From contig NC_041021.1 in assembly GCF_004193775.1 (NCBI RefSeq), forward strand, positions 3,730,001-3,794,000: 64,000 nucleotides of DNA, given 5' to 3'. Shown here one piece after another: positions 11,319 to 22,285 of this stretch. Source of the stretch: Glycine soja. Taxonomy: Eukaryota > Streptophyta > Magnoliopsida > Fabales > Fabaceae. The first letter of the stretch is position 1. Every line of letters begins with the position of its first letter. The notes under the pieces were generated by a model. That model was not told the origin of the DNA. It saw only the letters and a program-made list of their open reading frames with translations, and made no database searches. The position numbers and the translations under genes are program-made.

Positions 11319-14300
11319 CAAGGTTATCAATAATCAGTAGTGTTTTATGGTGGACTGCGGTGACCACCTTTATACGCCATATCAACATGGTGGATGGCGT
11401 AGCGGTCTATGGCAGACAAAAAAAATTATATGTATATATATAAAAAGACTGGACAAAATCAATATATATATAAACTAGACAAAAACAGTAAATATATATT
11501 AAAAACAACATAATGACAAACTAAAATTCATAATTAGATGATTGTCTTCACATAAATACATAATTAATAAAAACACCAACAAAAAGGATAAATAGCAAGT
11601 AGCCACTAACAAAGACTCTAGATTAAAGACACAATGACAAATTATAAAACTAATAATCATCATTCTCATCTTCATCCCCCTCCTATAAGCCAACATAATC
11701 AATCTCCGCATTCTCTAATGGTGCAAATCCTGCAGCTTCTTCTTCTGACAAATCTGCCTCTAATTCCTCCTCCTCACTAGAATTATCTTCCAATGCTTCC
11801 TCAACTTGAACCATTTTTCCCTTCCTAGTTGAAGAAGCTCCCCCTTTGCATCTTTTAGAAGATCTTTGAGATGTTCCCTCTTGCCCCGCTCCTCTTGCAC
11901 GTTGCTTCCTTTTACGCCTACTATATATAGGCTTGCCAAGATCCAAAGCATTATAGACATGTCTCCAATTAAGGTCATCATCTTCCTCCTCAAAAACCCT
12001 ATCTTCACCATCCCCATCCCCATCCATCTCTCCAAGCAGCCATTCATCACATTCATCAATTTCATTGAGACTAATTGGATCAATTTTATCCCTTAGGTTG
12101 TATCTTCGGTGTGGTGCTTGATTATACTTGACATAGACTAAGTCATGCAATCTTTTATGCTCAAGCCTATTCCTTCTCTTACTATGAATCTACAACAATG
12201 AGATAAGTATTTAAGGAATAATTATGAACAAGATATGAATTGATTATTGACTTTAAGAAGCAAATTATTTACTTTCTCAAAGACACTCCAATTGCATTCA
12301 CAACCGGAAGCACTACAAGTCAAGTTTAAGATCCTTGTAGCTATTTGTTGTAAATGGAGAGTATCTGAACCATACATTTGCCACCATTGAGCTACAAAGG
12401 CAAAGAAAGTGTGTTAAACACTTAACTTAAACAAGTAACTTAAAGAATAAAAATTCAAAAAGCTACATATGTTTGTTTCTTACCTGGTGCAATTTCTTTT
12501 CACATTGAAACAACAACTGGAGTCCCAAACATACCAGCCCCCATTTTATAAAATAACAACTCCCCCATGATGATCTTCTCCATCTCTTGATCTCCCTCTA
12601 AATTGATGACCTCATACAATCCCCTTATAAGCTCACCATCCAATTCCATCGAAGGGTTGTCATAGAAAAACTCCGGATTCAAAAAGTGACCGACTGCATG
12701 TAATGGGCAATGAAGCTGAATATTCCATCTTTTATCAATGATCTGAAACACATCCCTATATTTGCTTGCATCTTTAAAAGACCTAATAATAGTTTCCTTT
12801 GCTTTGTCCATTGCTTCATATATGTAGCCCATAGCTGGCTTTTCTCACTATCAACAAGCTGAAGCACTTTCACTAGAGGCGCCATCACTTTGAGAATGTA
12901 AACTACATTCTTCCAAAAGTTTGGCATCAATACAGTTTTAGTGGCTTCATTTCAATCATTCGATACAAACATGGTTCTAAGATTTGTTTTCTCTTGGTGA
13001 ATCCTTTCTAAGGAAAGATAAGAAGTTGCAAATTGAGTGATTGTATGCCTCACTAACTCTTTTGTTTGTAAAGAATCTCAACATACTCAAAGTACTTGTA
13101 TGACTATAAATGAAGCCAACAAGAGAGATAGTCCGCTGAATTGTCTTCTTTATATGGGGAAGCTTCCCAATATCCTTCAATATCAAGTCTATACAATGTG
13201 TGGTGCAAGGAATCCAATAAATTTTGGGTCTTTTTTCCTCCAACTTTTTACCGGCATAAACATAGTTACTCCCGTTGTCTGTTACAACTTGGACAACTTT
13301 TTCTTCTCCAATCTCCTCCACAATAGAATCAAGCAACTCAAATAGCTTGTCAACAGTCTTCACAAAGTTAGAAGCATCAATGGACTTGATGAACGTTGTC
13401 CTGGAAGAGGAGTTCACCAGAAAGTTAATTATGCTTCTTTGCTTCCTATCTGTCCAGGCATCTAACCTTATGGAACACCCAAAAGTTGCCCATTGTTCCA
13501 CTTGACCCTTCATCAAATCATTAGTGTACTCCACCTCTTTTTGAAGGAGTGGAACTCTAATGTCATGACAGCTTGGAGGTAACAAATTCTTTCCAAAATT
13601 CCCAACTTCACAAAGCATGTCCTGAAAGCTTTGCAACTTGATCATGTTGAAGGATTGTCCAGCTTGATACCAAAATCGTGCTATAGATTGGTATACCCTT
13701 TATATAGCCTTTTTATCACAAAGCTCCCTTATGTTTGCTTGCAGCAACTTTTCATCCCAGTTCTTTGAAGTTGTAGATTGGGGTTGAGTTTGAGTATAGA
13801 GATCCATGGATCCCTTCCTAGTATCCTTCTTCCCGAACTTCCCCTTAGCACCAATAGGAGGTAGACCAGCAACCCTAGCTTCTAACTCTATAAACCCTTC
13901 CTCCAAAGATTCTTCATCTTGCATCGCAAATTGGCAAAATGTTTCACTCTGTTTCTTCTTCTTACTATTCTCATCTGCCCTTATCTCATCTGCAACTTCT
14001 TTTGGGCATGCTAAGCAAGGTGCTACACTCCCCGACTTTCCAATGAAATGGTGTTTCCCCCTTGTAATTCCTCCTTTCATGATCTTGTAACAGTAGTTAC
14101 AACATATTTCATTGGTGTCATTTTCTCTAATAGCCGTGCAATGTTTCCATCCAATGTCTATCCTCTTACTTGTAGTATTTGAGGAAGCAGTGCTTGTCCC
14201 TGTCCCAAACTTTATCCTATAACTGAGAAACAATTGGGATAAGGTTTTATAAGAAAACCTTAGGACAACAAACAAATATTAATTCTGAAAAACAGAATTA

Positions 14301-14786
14301 AAACCCTCAAATTGAAAAAAAAAAAAAAAAAGAACAAATGAAGTTGAGAATAGAGTAGAAGAGGAGACAAAAACACTAAAACAATTCAGGGAAAAAAAGA
14401 AGAAAAACAAAAGGAAAAAAACCAGCACAGAGGGCCGTCGGAGCTAAGGATGGCTGGAGCAGAGGGAAGTCGGACAGAAAGGGTTGTCGGACCAAATGGG
14501 TCACCGTATGGATCCCTTAAGGTCGCAGGCTCGTAGCTAGGGTTCATGTGAGAAGAGAGGTTGAGTGAGCGTGAGAAGAATGAGGGTGCTCATCGATGTT
14601 AAGTGTGGTTTTTGGGTCAGGGCATTTTGACCAGCCCGAGCCCAATTTTTTTTTAAAAAAAATGCGAGAACCCATGTGGTGGACACTTTTATTTTGGGCA
14701 ACATAGCACAAAGCGGATGGTGCAGGCCGCCGTTATGCTGCTGTATAACCCTTACGGCGCCTCCATAACCGCCATTTGACAACATA
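11319..14786 (-). mobile_element. Complete hAT DNA transposon, inactivated
   Basis: An exact 8-bp target-site duplication, GTTATGCT, stands at 11311-11318 and 14787-14794, the length expected for hAT. The ends are imperfect inverted repeats: CAAGGTTATCAAT on the left, TATGTTGTCAAAT read inward from the right, with related GGCGG/GGTGG-rich subterminal sequence at both sides. The 3468-bp body contains a minus-strand transposase pseudogene. TSD and both ends are still present, so the element may have been movable in trans, although its own transposase is broken. Confidence 0.88.
11683..14275 (-). pseudogene. hAT transposase (BED finger, DUF659, hATC), disrupted
   Basis: Read on minus: a BED-type finger around 14140-14020 (CCNYC...H-H, then VAPC); a central DUF659 block at 13645-13050 with LDAWTDRK and VVTDNGSNY; and a C-terminal hATC dimerisation part across 12830-12170 with MGYIYEAMD, LHCPLHAVGHFLNPEF and TCSASGCECNWS. 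An acidic tail ends at 11683. Damage is clear. There is an in-frame TAA at 13700-13702 with the same frame resuming directly. A frameshift lies near 13030, followed by a TGA. A one-base loss in an A-run near 12840 shifts the frame before MGYIYEAMD. In the hATC motif the usual Arg of SGCERNWS is Cys. A short intron separates the last two pieces (about 12190-12270). Confidence 0.88.
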
Positions 14787-14929
14787 GTTATGCTTTTATT
14801 CTCCTTCTAGATATGCTTATTATCATTTTTTTTAGGAATAGGAGTTTATGCCATAGCTTTTGATCAAAGTAAATGATTAAGGATAGTCAAGGATTATACA
14901 CACACTGGTTATACAACTTCATCTCTCTC

Positions 14930-16480
14930 AAATATTGTATCATGTGTCATTCACTTGTTACTAAATTACAATTGAAAAAAGCACAAGAAATTAATTCCTC
15001 CACATCTAGCTAAATGTTCCATAAAAAAAAAACAACTTGAAATATGAAAAATTAAATAATAATGTGAATGAATATTGACATCACACTTACCCCTGAAAAA
15101 ATCGCTCCTAAGTAATGATATTTGTTTTGGGTTGTAGATAAGATTACAATCTGTGTAGGGAGCTCAATTTTTGCAAATTCCACAAAGATGTAACATTAAA
15201 ATGATTCTTATATACTAGAAAATATATTTATATGCAGTTAAATATATCCATTCAACATTATAGAAGGCAGAAAAAAGATATTTTATGTTAAAATTTAATG
15301 AGAGAATCAATCTATGTATGAATCACCAAATTTTTACTAATCATATGGTCTGTACAAGTCAAGATTGTTAAATTGAATTATGTGAAAGAACACATAATCA
15401 ATGGGTCTTCCAAAAATCCTAAATTCAAATGTTATTAAAATATGTATAAGGTTTCCTCTTACAAAATACATTTAATTAAAAAAAACAACAACATTATATG
15501 ACATAAAATTACTTCATTGTATAGTTGACAACATTTCTGGGTAAGAAGATGATCTTCAGCCCTTTTCATCAATGAGTAGTAAGTATGGAATGACAAACAA
15601 AAATCAATATTTGTGTTGAGAAAGACATCACTAACAGAATCACTCACTCACCAAAATAAATTTAGACAAAAAAACACAATGATTAATGTAGTTTGATACT
15701 TCTTACCTATCTCCATGAAATCATTTCAAAAGTGTTTCACTATATCAAATATGATTACAAGAATTGTAGCACATTCCAAATTTGTATATCATTCTAAAAA
15801 GTCGAATACCCCCCTTTAGAGTTACAAGAAAAAGGCTCTGGATCATCCTTTTCTTATTCACAAATGTTGTCAACTATACAATAAAGCAATTTTATGGCAT
15901 ATAATGTTGTTGTCATTTTTAATTAACAATGTCTTTCGTGAGAGCAAATATCATGCAGATTTTAATGATGTTCGAACTTAGGATTTTTGGTAGACTCATT
16001 GAGTATGAGTTTTTTCACATAATTCAATTCAACAATCTTGACTTGTATGATCATATGACGAGTGATAATTTGGTGAGTCATACATGAGTATCAATTCTCT
16101 CATTAAATTTTAACATAAAAGGATTCTTTTCCTGCAAGCTATATTTACTGAATGGGATATATTTAGCTGCATATAAATATATTTTCTAGTATATAACAAT
16201 CATTTTAGCGTAAGTCTTTATGCAATGTGCAAAAGTTGAACTCCTTTCAGAGACTCTAATTTTATCTACAACTCAAAGCAAATATCACTACTTAGGCAAT
16301 TTCTCCAAGGGTGGGTGTGATGTTAATATATCATTTCACATTATTATTTAATTTCCTTAATGTCAAGTTGTCTTTTTTATGAAACATTTAGTTAGATGTG
16401 GGAGAATTAGTTTCCTTTGCTTTTTCTCATTATTTATAATTTAACTAACAAATGAATGACAAAAGTATGCAATTTTGCTT
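14930..16480. repeat. Large inverted repeat, arms of about 600 bp, 283-bp spacer
   Basis: The left arm (14930-15556) and right arm (15840-16480) are reverse complements along nearly their whole length, by eye about 80 percent identical. Landmark pairs include GTATAGTTGACAACATTT with its inverse near 15870, TATACTAGAAAATATATTTA with its inverse near 16180, and CAAGTCAAGATTGTT with its inverse near 16040. The spacer 15557-15839 is unrelated. No long frame, no recognised transposase and no clear flanking duplication. It could be a fold-back element or an inverted duplication whose transcript would form a long hairpin. Confidence 0.85.
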
Positions 16481-16499
16481 GCAAGCCAAAGTAGCCCCA

Positions 16500-17345
16500 A
16501 CTCCCAAGACATGAACAAAAAGTTCAAAGAGCTGCTGTAAATTGGAGCGTATCACATATTGATCCAGTGATGGAGGTAAACTGGTTCAACTCTATTTTTG
16601 TGTCCATCTGTGTCAGTGAATATCATAGGCAAATGAATAATGAAAACTTTTCCCTTCTCACTTCCAAAACATAGCAATCAGTTCTAATCATTATTGGAGG
16701 TCATACATGTAGATATTTCCATATTACACTGCTGCCATATGCTCCAAAGGCCAGTTGTGAATTTTCTGCAGTCGTGTTTATGTGTCAGGGAATGCAGAAT
16801 ATCAAAGATAAGAGTCTTTATACCTTCTGCTTGTTGGACTTGAGTTTCAATCTTCTCCATCAGACCAGATTCCTTCCATATTGAGATAGCTTTGTCACAG
16901 CCAAAGAAGATGTGTCAAGATGGTTCCAGGTTATTTTCAGTGTATTTGGCATCAGCTTTGTATTTGGCATCGAGGGACAAAGTGTCAATGATATTGTGAT
17001 ATGCTGACTTAACAAAATAGTTCCCGTCTTTGGTGAGCTTCCATATTTGAACATCACTTTCAGCAACATTTAAAAGTGGCAGATTCTGGACTTCATTGCT
17101 ATCATCTGGATTGAGTATTTGTTCCAGAATTTCAAGTCTCCAAGATGAGTTTCCATGATCAGTAATTGTGCTGGCATGCATTTGTTCAAGTCAATGAGGG
17201 GAAGGGATGAAATATAGGGATTACCATTATGTTGCAGCCAAGGTCGATTCCATACACTTATGGAATGGCCATCTCCATTTGGTGTCTTCTCTTATCACAA
17301 CCTGTGAAGCGGGGATGCTACGCTATACAGTGCGAAAATATACTT
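16500..17345 (-). pseudogene. LINE (non-LTR retrotransposon) 3' coding remnant
   Basis: Minus-strand frames, shifted by one base among themselves, give DGHSISVWNRPWLQ and then a stretch with DVQIWKLTKDGNYFVKSAYH. This is the region between reverse transcriptase and the zinc-binding zf-RVT domain of plant LINEs, where W-x-x-x-x-G-x-Y-S/T-V-K-S-A-Y is conserved. The part nearer 16740-16840 resembles the downstream LWSIWQQCN motif. Stops and frameshifts interrupt it, and the 5' part is missing. Confidence 0.7.
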
Positions 17346-20300
17346 GATCTGATTAAAAATAAGTATAATTAATCTACTATAGAATTAACACTCCCACCTT
17401 TACTAAATAAGACTTATGTTTGTTTTCCTATTTATTCATGATTTTATACTGAAAAATATGGAAGGAATTTCAAATTTCTGTTTTCCATCACTGATCAGAG
17501 TTTTAAATTCTAATTAGTCGTGAGTTTTAATAATTTTTCCTGGTCAGAGTCCATAGAATTGATAAAATAATGATTATATCTCAATTCTCACTATTTGAGG
17601 CTGATATAAGGAAATTTGTTTGTGATCTACTTAACTTTGATATGATGTTGTTCTTTTATTCATCTTCTACAAATCTTTTATTCAGCCTTTGTAAATCTTT
17701 TTTTAGGTGTTTTGCGATGAAGATGAGGGTTGTTTTGGGGATAATTTTTTTGTTTAAATCACATGCCAATCACGTGGTCATAAAACTGAGTTAACACCCT
17801 TTGGTGGAGAAGGGGTGCACCTGTAATGGGAATGGAAAAGTTTGGGGTTTTGTGTTGAGTAAACAAAAGGAGGAAATATATGTGTAATTAGAGTAAACCT
17901 TAAGGGAGGTAACTGTAATCTGCTCTAAGAAGTATATTTCTAACGAGATTACCTTGTGCTTTCGTTTTGAAAAAATATGAAAGAAAGTTTAGTTACTGCA
18001 CGGTAATAACTTTAGAAATCAACTAATAAAAGGTTAGTAAAAATTGAGGTGACATTTTCTTAACTTCACATGATTGCAGAATTAAATAGAGATGCATACG
18101 CTGTAAAAAATAAATAGGTAAATGAACAATTCATATGTAATATAGTATTAGAGATATGGGTGTAACACACCCAGCCGTCTTCCACCTCTGTTCCTCGAAG
18201 CACCCCAACCCCAAACGCCATTGCCCCGAAGCATCCCAAACCATGCCTAGTATGTATGTTTAAACACTTACCCATGTGCGTTTTTTCCTCCTCTGTAGTG
18301 GTTTTTTGTTTTACCCGACTAAGGTGCAAAAATCTCGAGGTGCTACTGCCGGCCGCCGTAGAGGTTTGGGACATGGCAGAAACAACCTCTGCTTTTTTTT
18401 TCTTCTTCTCCTGCAGGTGATTCAAGTTGGAGAGAACAAGGTGTGGAAATGCGCATTTGTTGTCGCATGAATCATGTTCACCCTCGTTAACTACGCTGTA
18501 TTTCAATTATTGAGATCTATTTAATATTATTGACATCGAAATTGTGCTTAGGTTACGTTCAAGAATAAATGGAATCTGGAATTTTAGATTTTTGAGCAAA
18601 TTAGACTCGTCTATCGTGTAGTTAGGACGTATGGCACTCATTAAAATGCATTACTTGACACCCCTAAGCTAACACCACTGAATAATGGTGCTAATGCTTA
18701 GTGAAAGGTCAAAACTTAAAAAGACCCTTCCACATAACTTATCGCCTCTCTAGCCACTGGGTCCTCCTTCATCTCCTTCCTCGAGATCATCCAAGTTCAT
18801 CACGTGCCTACAATAGCTCCAACAACCTCTCCTCTCTTTGATGACGAATTGTGTTGTCTCCGACGTCGCGAAGGCCTTTTTTTACGAAGAGAATCGGCTT
18901 TGGTATCAGAGAGGGATCTTGCTCTAACTCCAAAACGGTAATTCTTCCTCTTCCCGTCATTCTTGGCGGATTAGAGATTCACACCACCACATGGTTTTAG
19001 AGTTCGAGTGGAGGAAGTGCTTGCATAGCAATAGCTAGTGAATTTCACAGTTTAACATAGCAATGGAGTTTTGAAGGAAGAACCTTGACGGTGGGGATTA
19101 TGTGTTTCAGCAATTATTTGGATTCTGAATTGTTGGAAATATTATCTCTGCGCGGCACTTTTTTTTTAGGATTGATTTTTTATTTATTTATTTTAGAATG
19201 GTATTGTGTTGATTTGTCTTTTTCAAACTCTAATTCGGCTTGGTTGTTGTAAGATCTTATGGCTTCTCTACATTTGGAAACATGATTTTCTTTGATATCT
19301 TTCTGCTGTAATTGACGGTGTACTTTTGCATTAGTTACTTGTTGAATTTGGAACTGAAGTTTGTTTAATTTGACAACTTAATTCTGTTAGAAAGCTTTGT
19401 TTTTACATTTTTTTTGTTACAAAAATTCTGTTACCCAAATTGATTACAAGAGGTCATTTGATTTTAGACGATTTCTATTGAATTGTAGTTATGGTTTTCA
19501 CTATTTGAAATTAAACCCAGGCTGAGTATTTGAAGTTATAGCCAGGATCGCTGTTGGAGGTGCCGAAGAAGATGATGGTAATTTTGTTTGAAATTTTTAT
19601 TAAATAAGCATGTGCACGGCATGTGATGATTTGAAGTTAACGAAAATAAGTATGTTAGAGTGCAAGGGTTGTCTGTGTAATGGAATTGTAAATATGAGGG
19701 GATTTGTATAGGGATTCAACAATGAGTGGAATTTAGTGTAATAAGTTCAAATTACAGGAAGAGAAATGAGTGTAATTTGTTCTCGATTTTTTTTTCTGTG
19801 TACGGTGTTTGTTTCTTGTTGGGTACCTTTCAATTTCTTTTTTCTTGATACAGGGGTACCTTTCAATTTCAATTTCAATGTATGATGCTTTGCTTGTTAT
19901 TTATGGTTTGTTATTTTAAATCAATGTCAAAGAGGAATTAAATGGAGGTGGTCGTGTGTTTTAATTTAAAGAGACAATTTGCTAATTTGTAGACGATGGA
20001 GAAAGGAGATGTATATGAATTTTTGTATTTTTTTAATAATTTTTTTTAAAAATTTTGTGATGATTTTTAGTCTCAAATAATTATGATTTAAAATTTAAGT
20101 TAAAAATTAAATTATGATCGTCGAAAGCTATCACAAATTATAAATTTATTATTCGTGATTTGACACACTAATTTTATATATGAAGGACTAAAAAATATAT
20201 TACGATTTTAAAAAATTAAATCAAGAATGTTTATATATTTAAAGGATTAAAATATATTTAAGTCAATTTTAAATCATTAACTTGAGAAAGGTGAGGTGAC

Positions 20301-20400
20301 TTTAAAAATATTTATCATCAAAAAGCATATGATTGGGTTGATAGGTGTTACCTTAGAGATATCATGGAAATGATCGTATTTGCTAGCCATTGGATCAATA
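17346..20400. other. Intergenic DNA, no supported gene
   Basis: A 146-codon minus frame (18066-18506) and a 64-codon plus frame overlap around 18.3-18.5 kb, a GC-richer patch with a short duplicated CGAAGCA(C/T)CCCAA motif near 18198-18240. Neither shows a recognisable domain. 18.8-19.9 kb looks like leader or intron-type sequence. The rest is AT-rich. Confidence 0.4.
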
Positions 20401-21235
20401 GTCATGATGTGTGTTGAGACAATAAACTATTTTGTTTTAGTTAATAAAGAATATGCTGTACCTATTCAGCCTAGAAGAGATCTTCGCCAAGGAGATCCTC
20501 TATATATTTGTTCAGTCTTTGCTTTAAAGGTCTTCGCACTTATTCAACGGTGCTAAGATTTGCTGGGGAGCTCCAATCATTTCTCATTTGCTCTTTGATA
20601 GTAACTTCTTTCTTTTCCTTAGAGCAAGAGAATGAGATAAGCGTGATGAAGAACATTCTTACAGTTTTTTGAAGTGTCGGACAAAACAGTTAATTTACAT
20701 CAGTCTAAAATTTATTTTAGCAGAAATGTTGATCAACAAAGTAGAGAGAGCTTGTCCATGCATGCCGATGGGTGTCCAATTAAGTATTGGTTCGAGTAAG
20801 TATTTGAGTCTTTCATCCTTGATTAAAAGCAAAACAACCACTTTTAACTTTAGAATGACAGTTTGGAGGAAAGTAAATTTTTTGCAAAAGTAGGGAAAGA
20901 ACTGCTTATAAAACCAGTGCTTCAAGTCATTCCTTCATATACGTACCGTGAGTATTTTTCTCCTTCCATCCTCATTGAGTTAGAAGATGATGACTTTCTT
21001 TTATGGAGTTCAAAAGGTAGAACTTCTAAAGGAATAAATTGGCTTTCTTGGGATAAACTCTCATGTAAGGAGGTTCATGAAGGGATGGGTTTTTGTAATC
21101 TATAGGCTTTTAACCTTGCTATGTTGGGGGAAAAAAGTTGGAAATTGATTTCCAACATTGATTCTATGTTATCAAAGCTCTTCAAACCTAAATACTATAA
21201 GTGGCAATTTTTGGATGCATAAGTTAAACATAATC

Positions 21236-21608
21236 TGATACCACTTGAAGTTCGAGGACCAAGTCCCTCCCAAAGAATAAGAGAAGAAGAGGCTGAAGAT
21301 AATATTTCTCATTACCATGAAGCGCTTATTACACGATATTTATAAGCTAACTAGGGGACATAGCCCGACAACGAAAACTGAAAAAAGATGCAATATCAGG
21401 GAATATCCTGACAGAGAGATATTTCCTGATTTCCCACTAACTTCCTAGCTAAAGCTACGCGCTCCTTGTCTGCTGCATGGCTCCTACCCACTACGTACGT
21501 ACCTAATCTTTCCAATACGCTGGTGACCTTTTGTTCCTTGTGGATCTTGCATTTCCTTCTTGCAACCCCACTGCTTCCTGCAGACCCCCATCATTACTAT
21601 TCGTAACA
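21236..21608 (-). mobile_element. Solo LTR or small LTR element inside the LINE
   Basis: A 373-bp segment begins TGATACCAC and ends TTCGTAACA (TG...CA on both strands), flanked by the exact 5-bp duplication TAATC at 21231-21235 and 21609-21613. Removing it rejoins the LINE frame across a conserved HNPS motif. On minus it starts TGTTACGAATAG and has a TATA-like TTATAAATATCGTG in the expected promoter area of an LTR. Family not identified. Confidence 0.85.
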
Positions 21609-21916
21609 TAATCCATCCTAGCTTTTCCCTGCATAGCATTTGAAGTTCTTGAACGTTGTTAAGAGAGGACTATAGATGGAGTATTGGGGATCGGGCTACT
21701 GCTCTTGTTTGGTAAGATCCATGGCTAAGGGATCCTGATTACAAATTCATTCAAACAATCCCAATGCTAAATGCAAGAATGAAGGTGGGTTTGACCTTAT
21801 GATTCTAGGAACTAGAACCTGGAACAATGTGATGATACATGATCTTTTTCTTGAGGACAAGGCAAAGAAAAACATTAGAAATTCATTTGATGCAATATGT
21901 CAAGAAGGATAGAATT

Positions 21917-22246
21917 TGTTGAAGATATACTTTTGTAACTGCATAATATTTTATTTTTCAATTTTTAAAATAGGATTTAGTAAATAAGTTGATTCCCTAT
22001 ATTTTAGGAGTAAGGCAGTTTTAATGGATTAGCCTAGTCAATAAGTGGTTCCTATCTTTAAGGAGCAAGTTAGTTTTAATATTCTGTTTTGCTAATATCT
22101 TGTTATCTAATTAGTTTATCTTTTTCTATTTATTGTATCACTGCTGAGAACAATTTGAATTAGAATAAAATAATTCTATTTCCTCCACATACGTATTGTC
22201 TCTCTTCTCTCCTCTGTTTTTTATAATTTCCTCCTCAAAACCAACA
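21917..22246 (+). repeat. 5' LTR of the Copia element
   Basis: Begins TGTTGAAGATATAC and ends CTCAAAACCAACA. Preceded by GAATT and followed directly by the primer-binding site. Confidence 0.95.
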
Positions 22247-22285
22247 ATTTGGTATCGAGAGCCTTATTCTTACGGGACTTGTACC

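Noticed and set aside
14537..14785. 82-codon minus frame at the hAT end
   Set aside because: It lies in the GC-rich subterminal region of the transposon and shows no domain.
18066..18506. 146-codon minus frame
   Set aside because: No domain, low-complexity KKKKK and Ser-rich stretches, and an overlapping plus frame. Not enough to call a gene.
22196..22285. Earlier Met codon of the Copia polyprotein
   Set aside because: It lies in the LTR and primer-binding site. The ATG at 22286 has good context and matches Gag starts.
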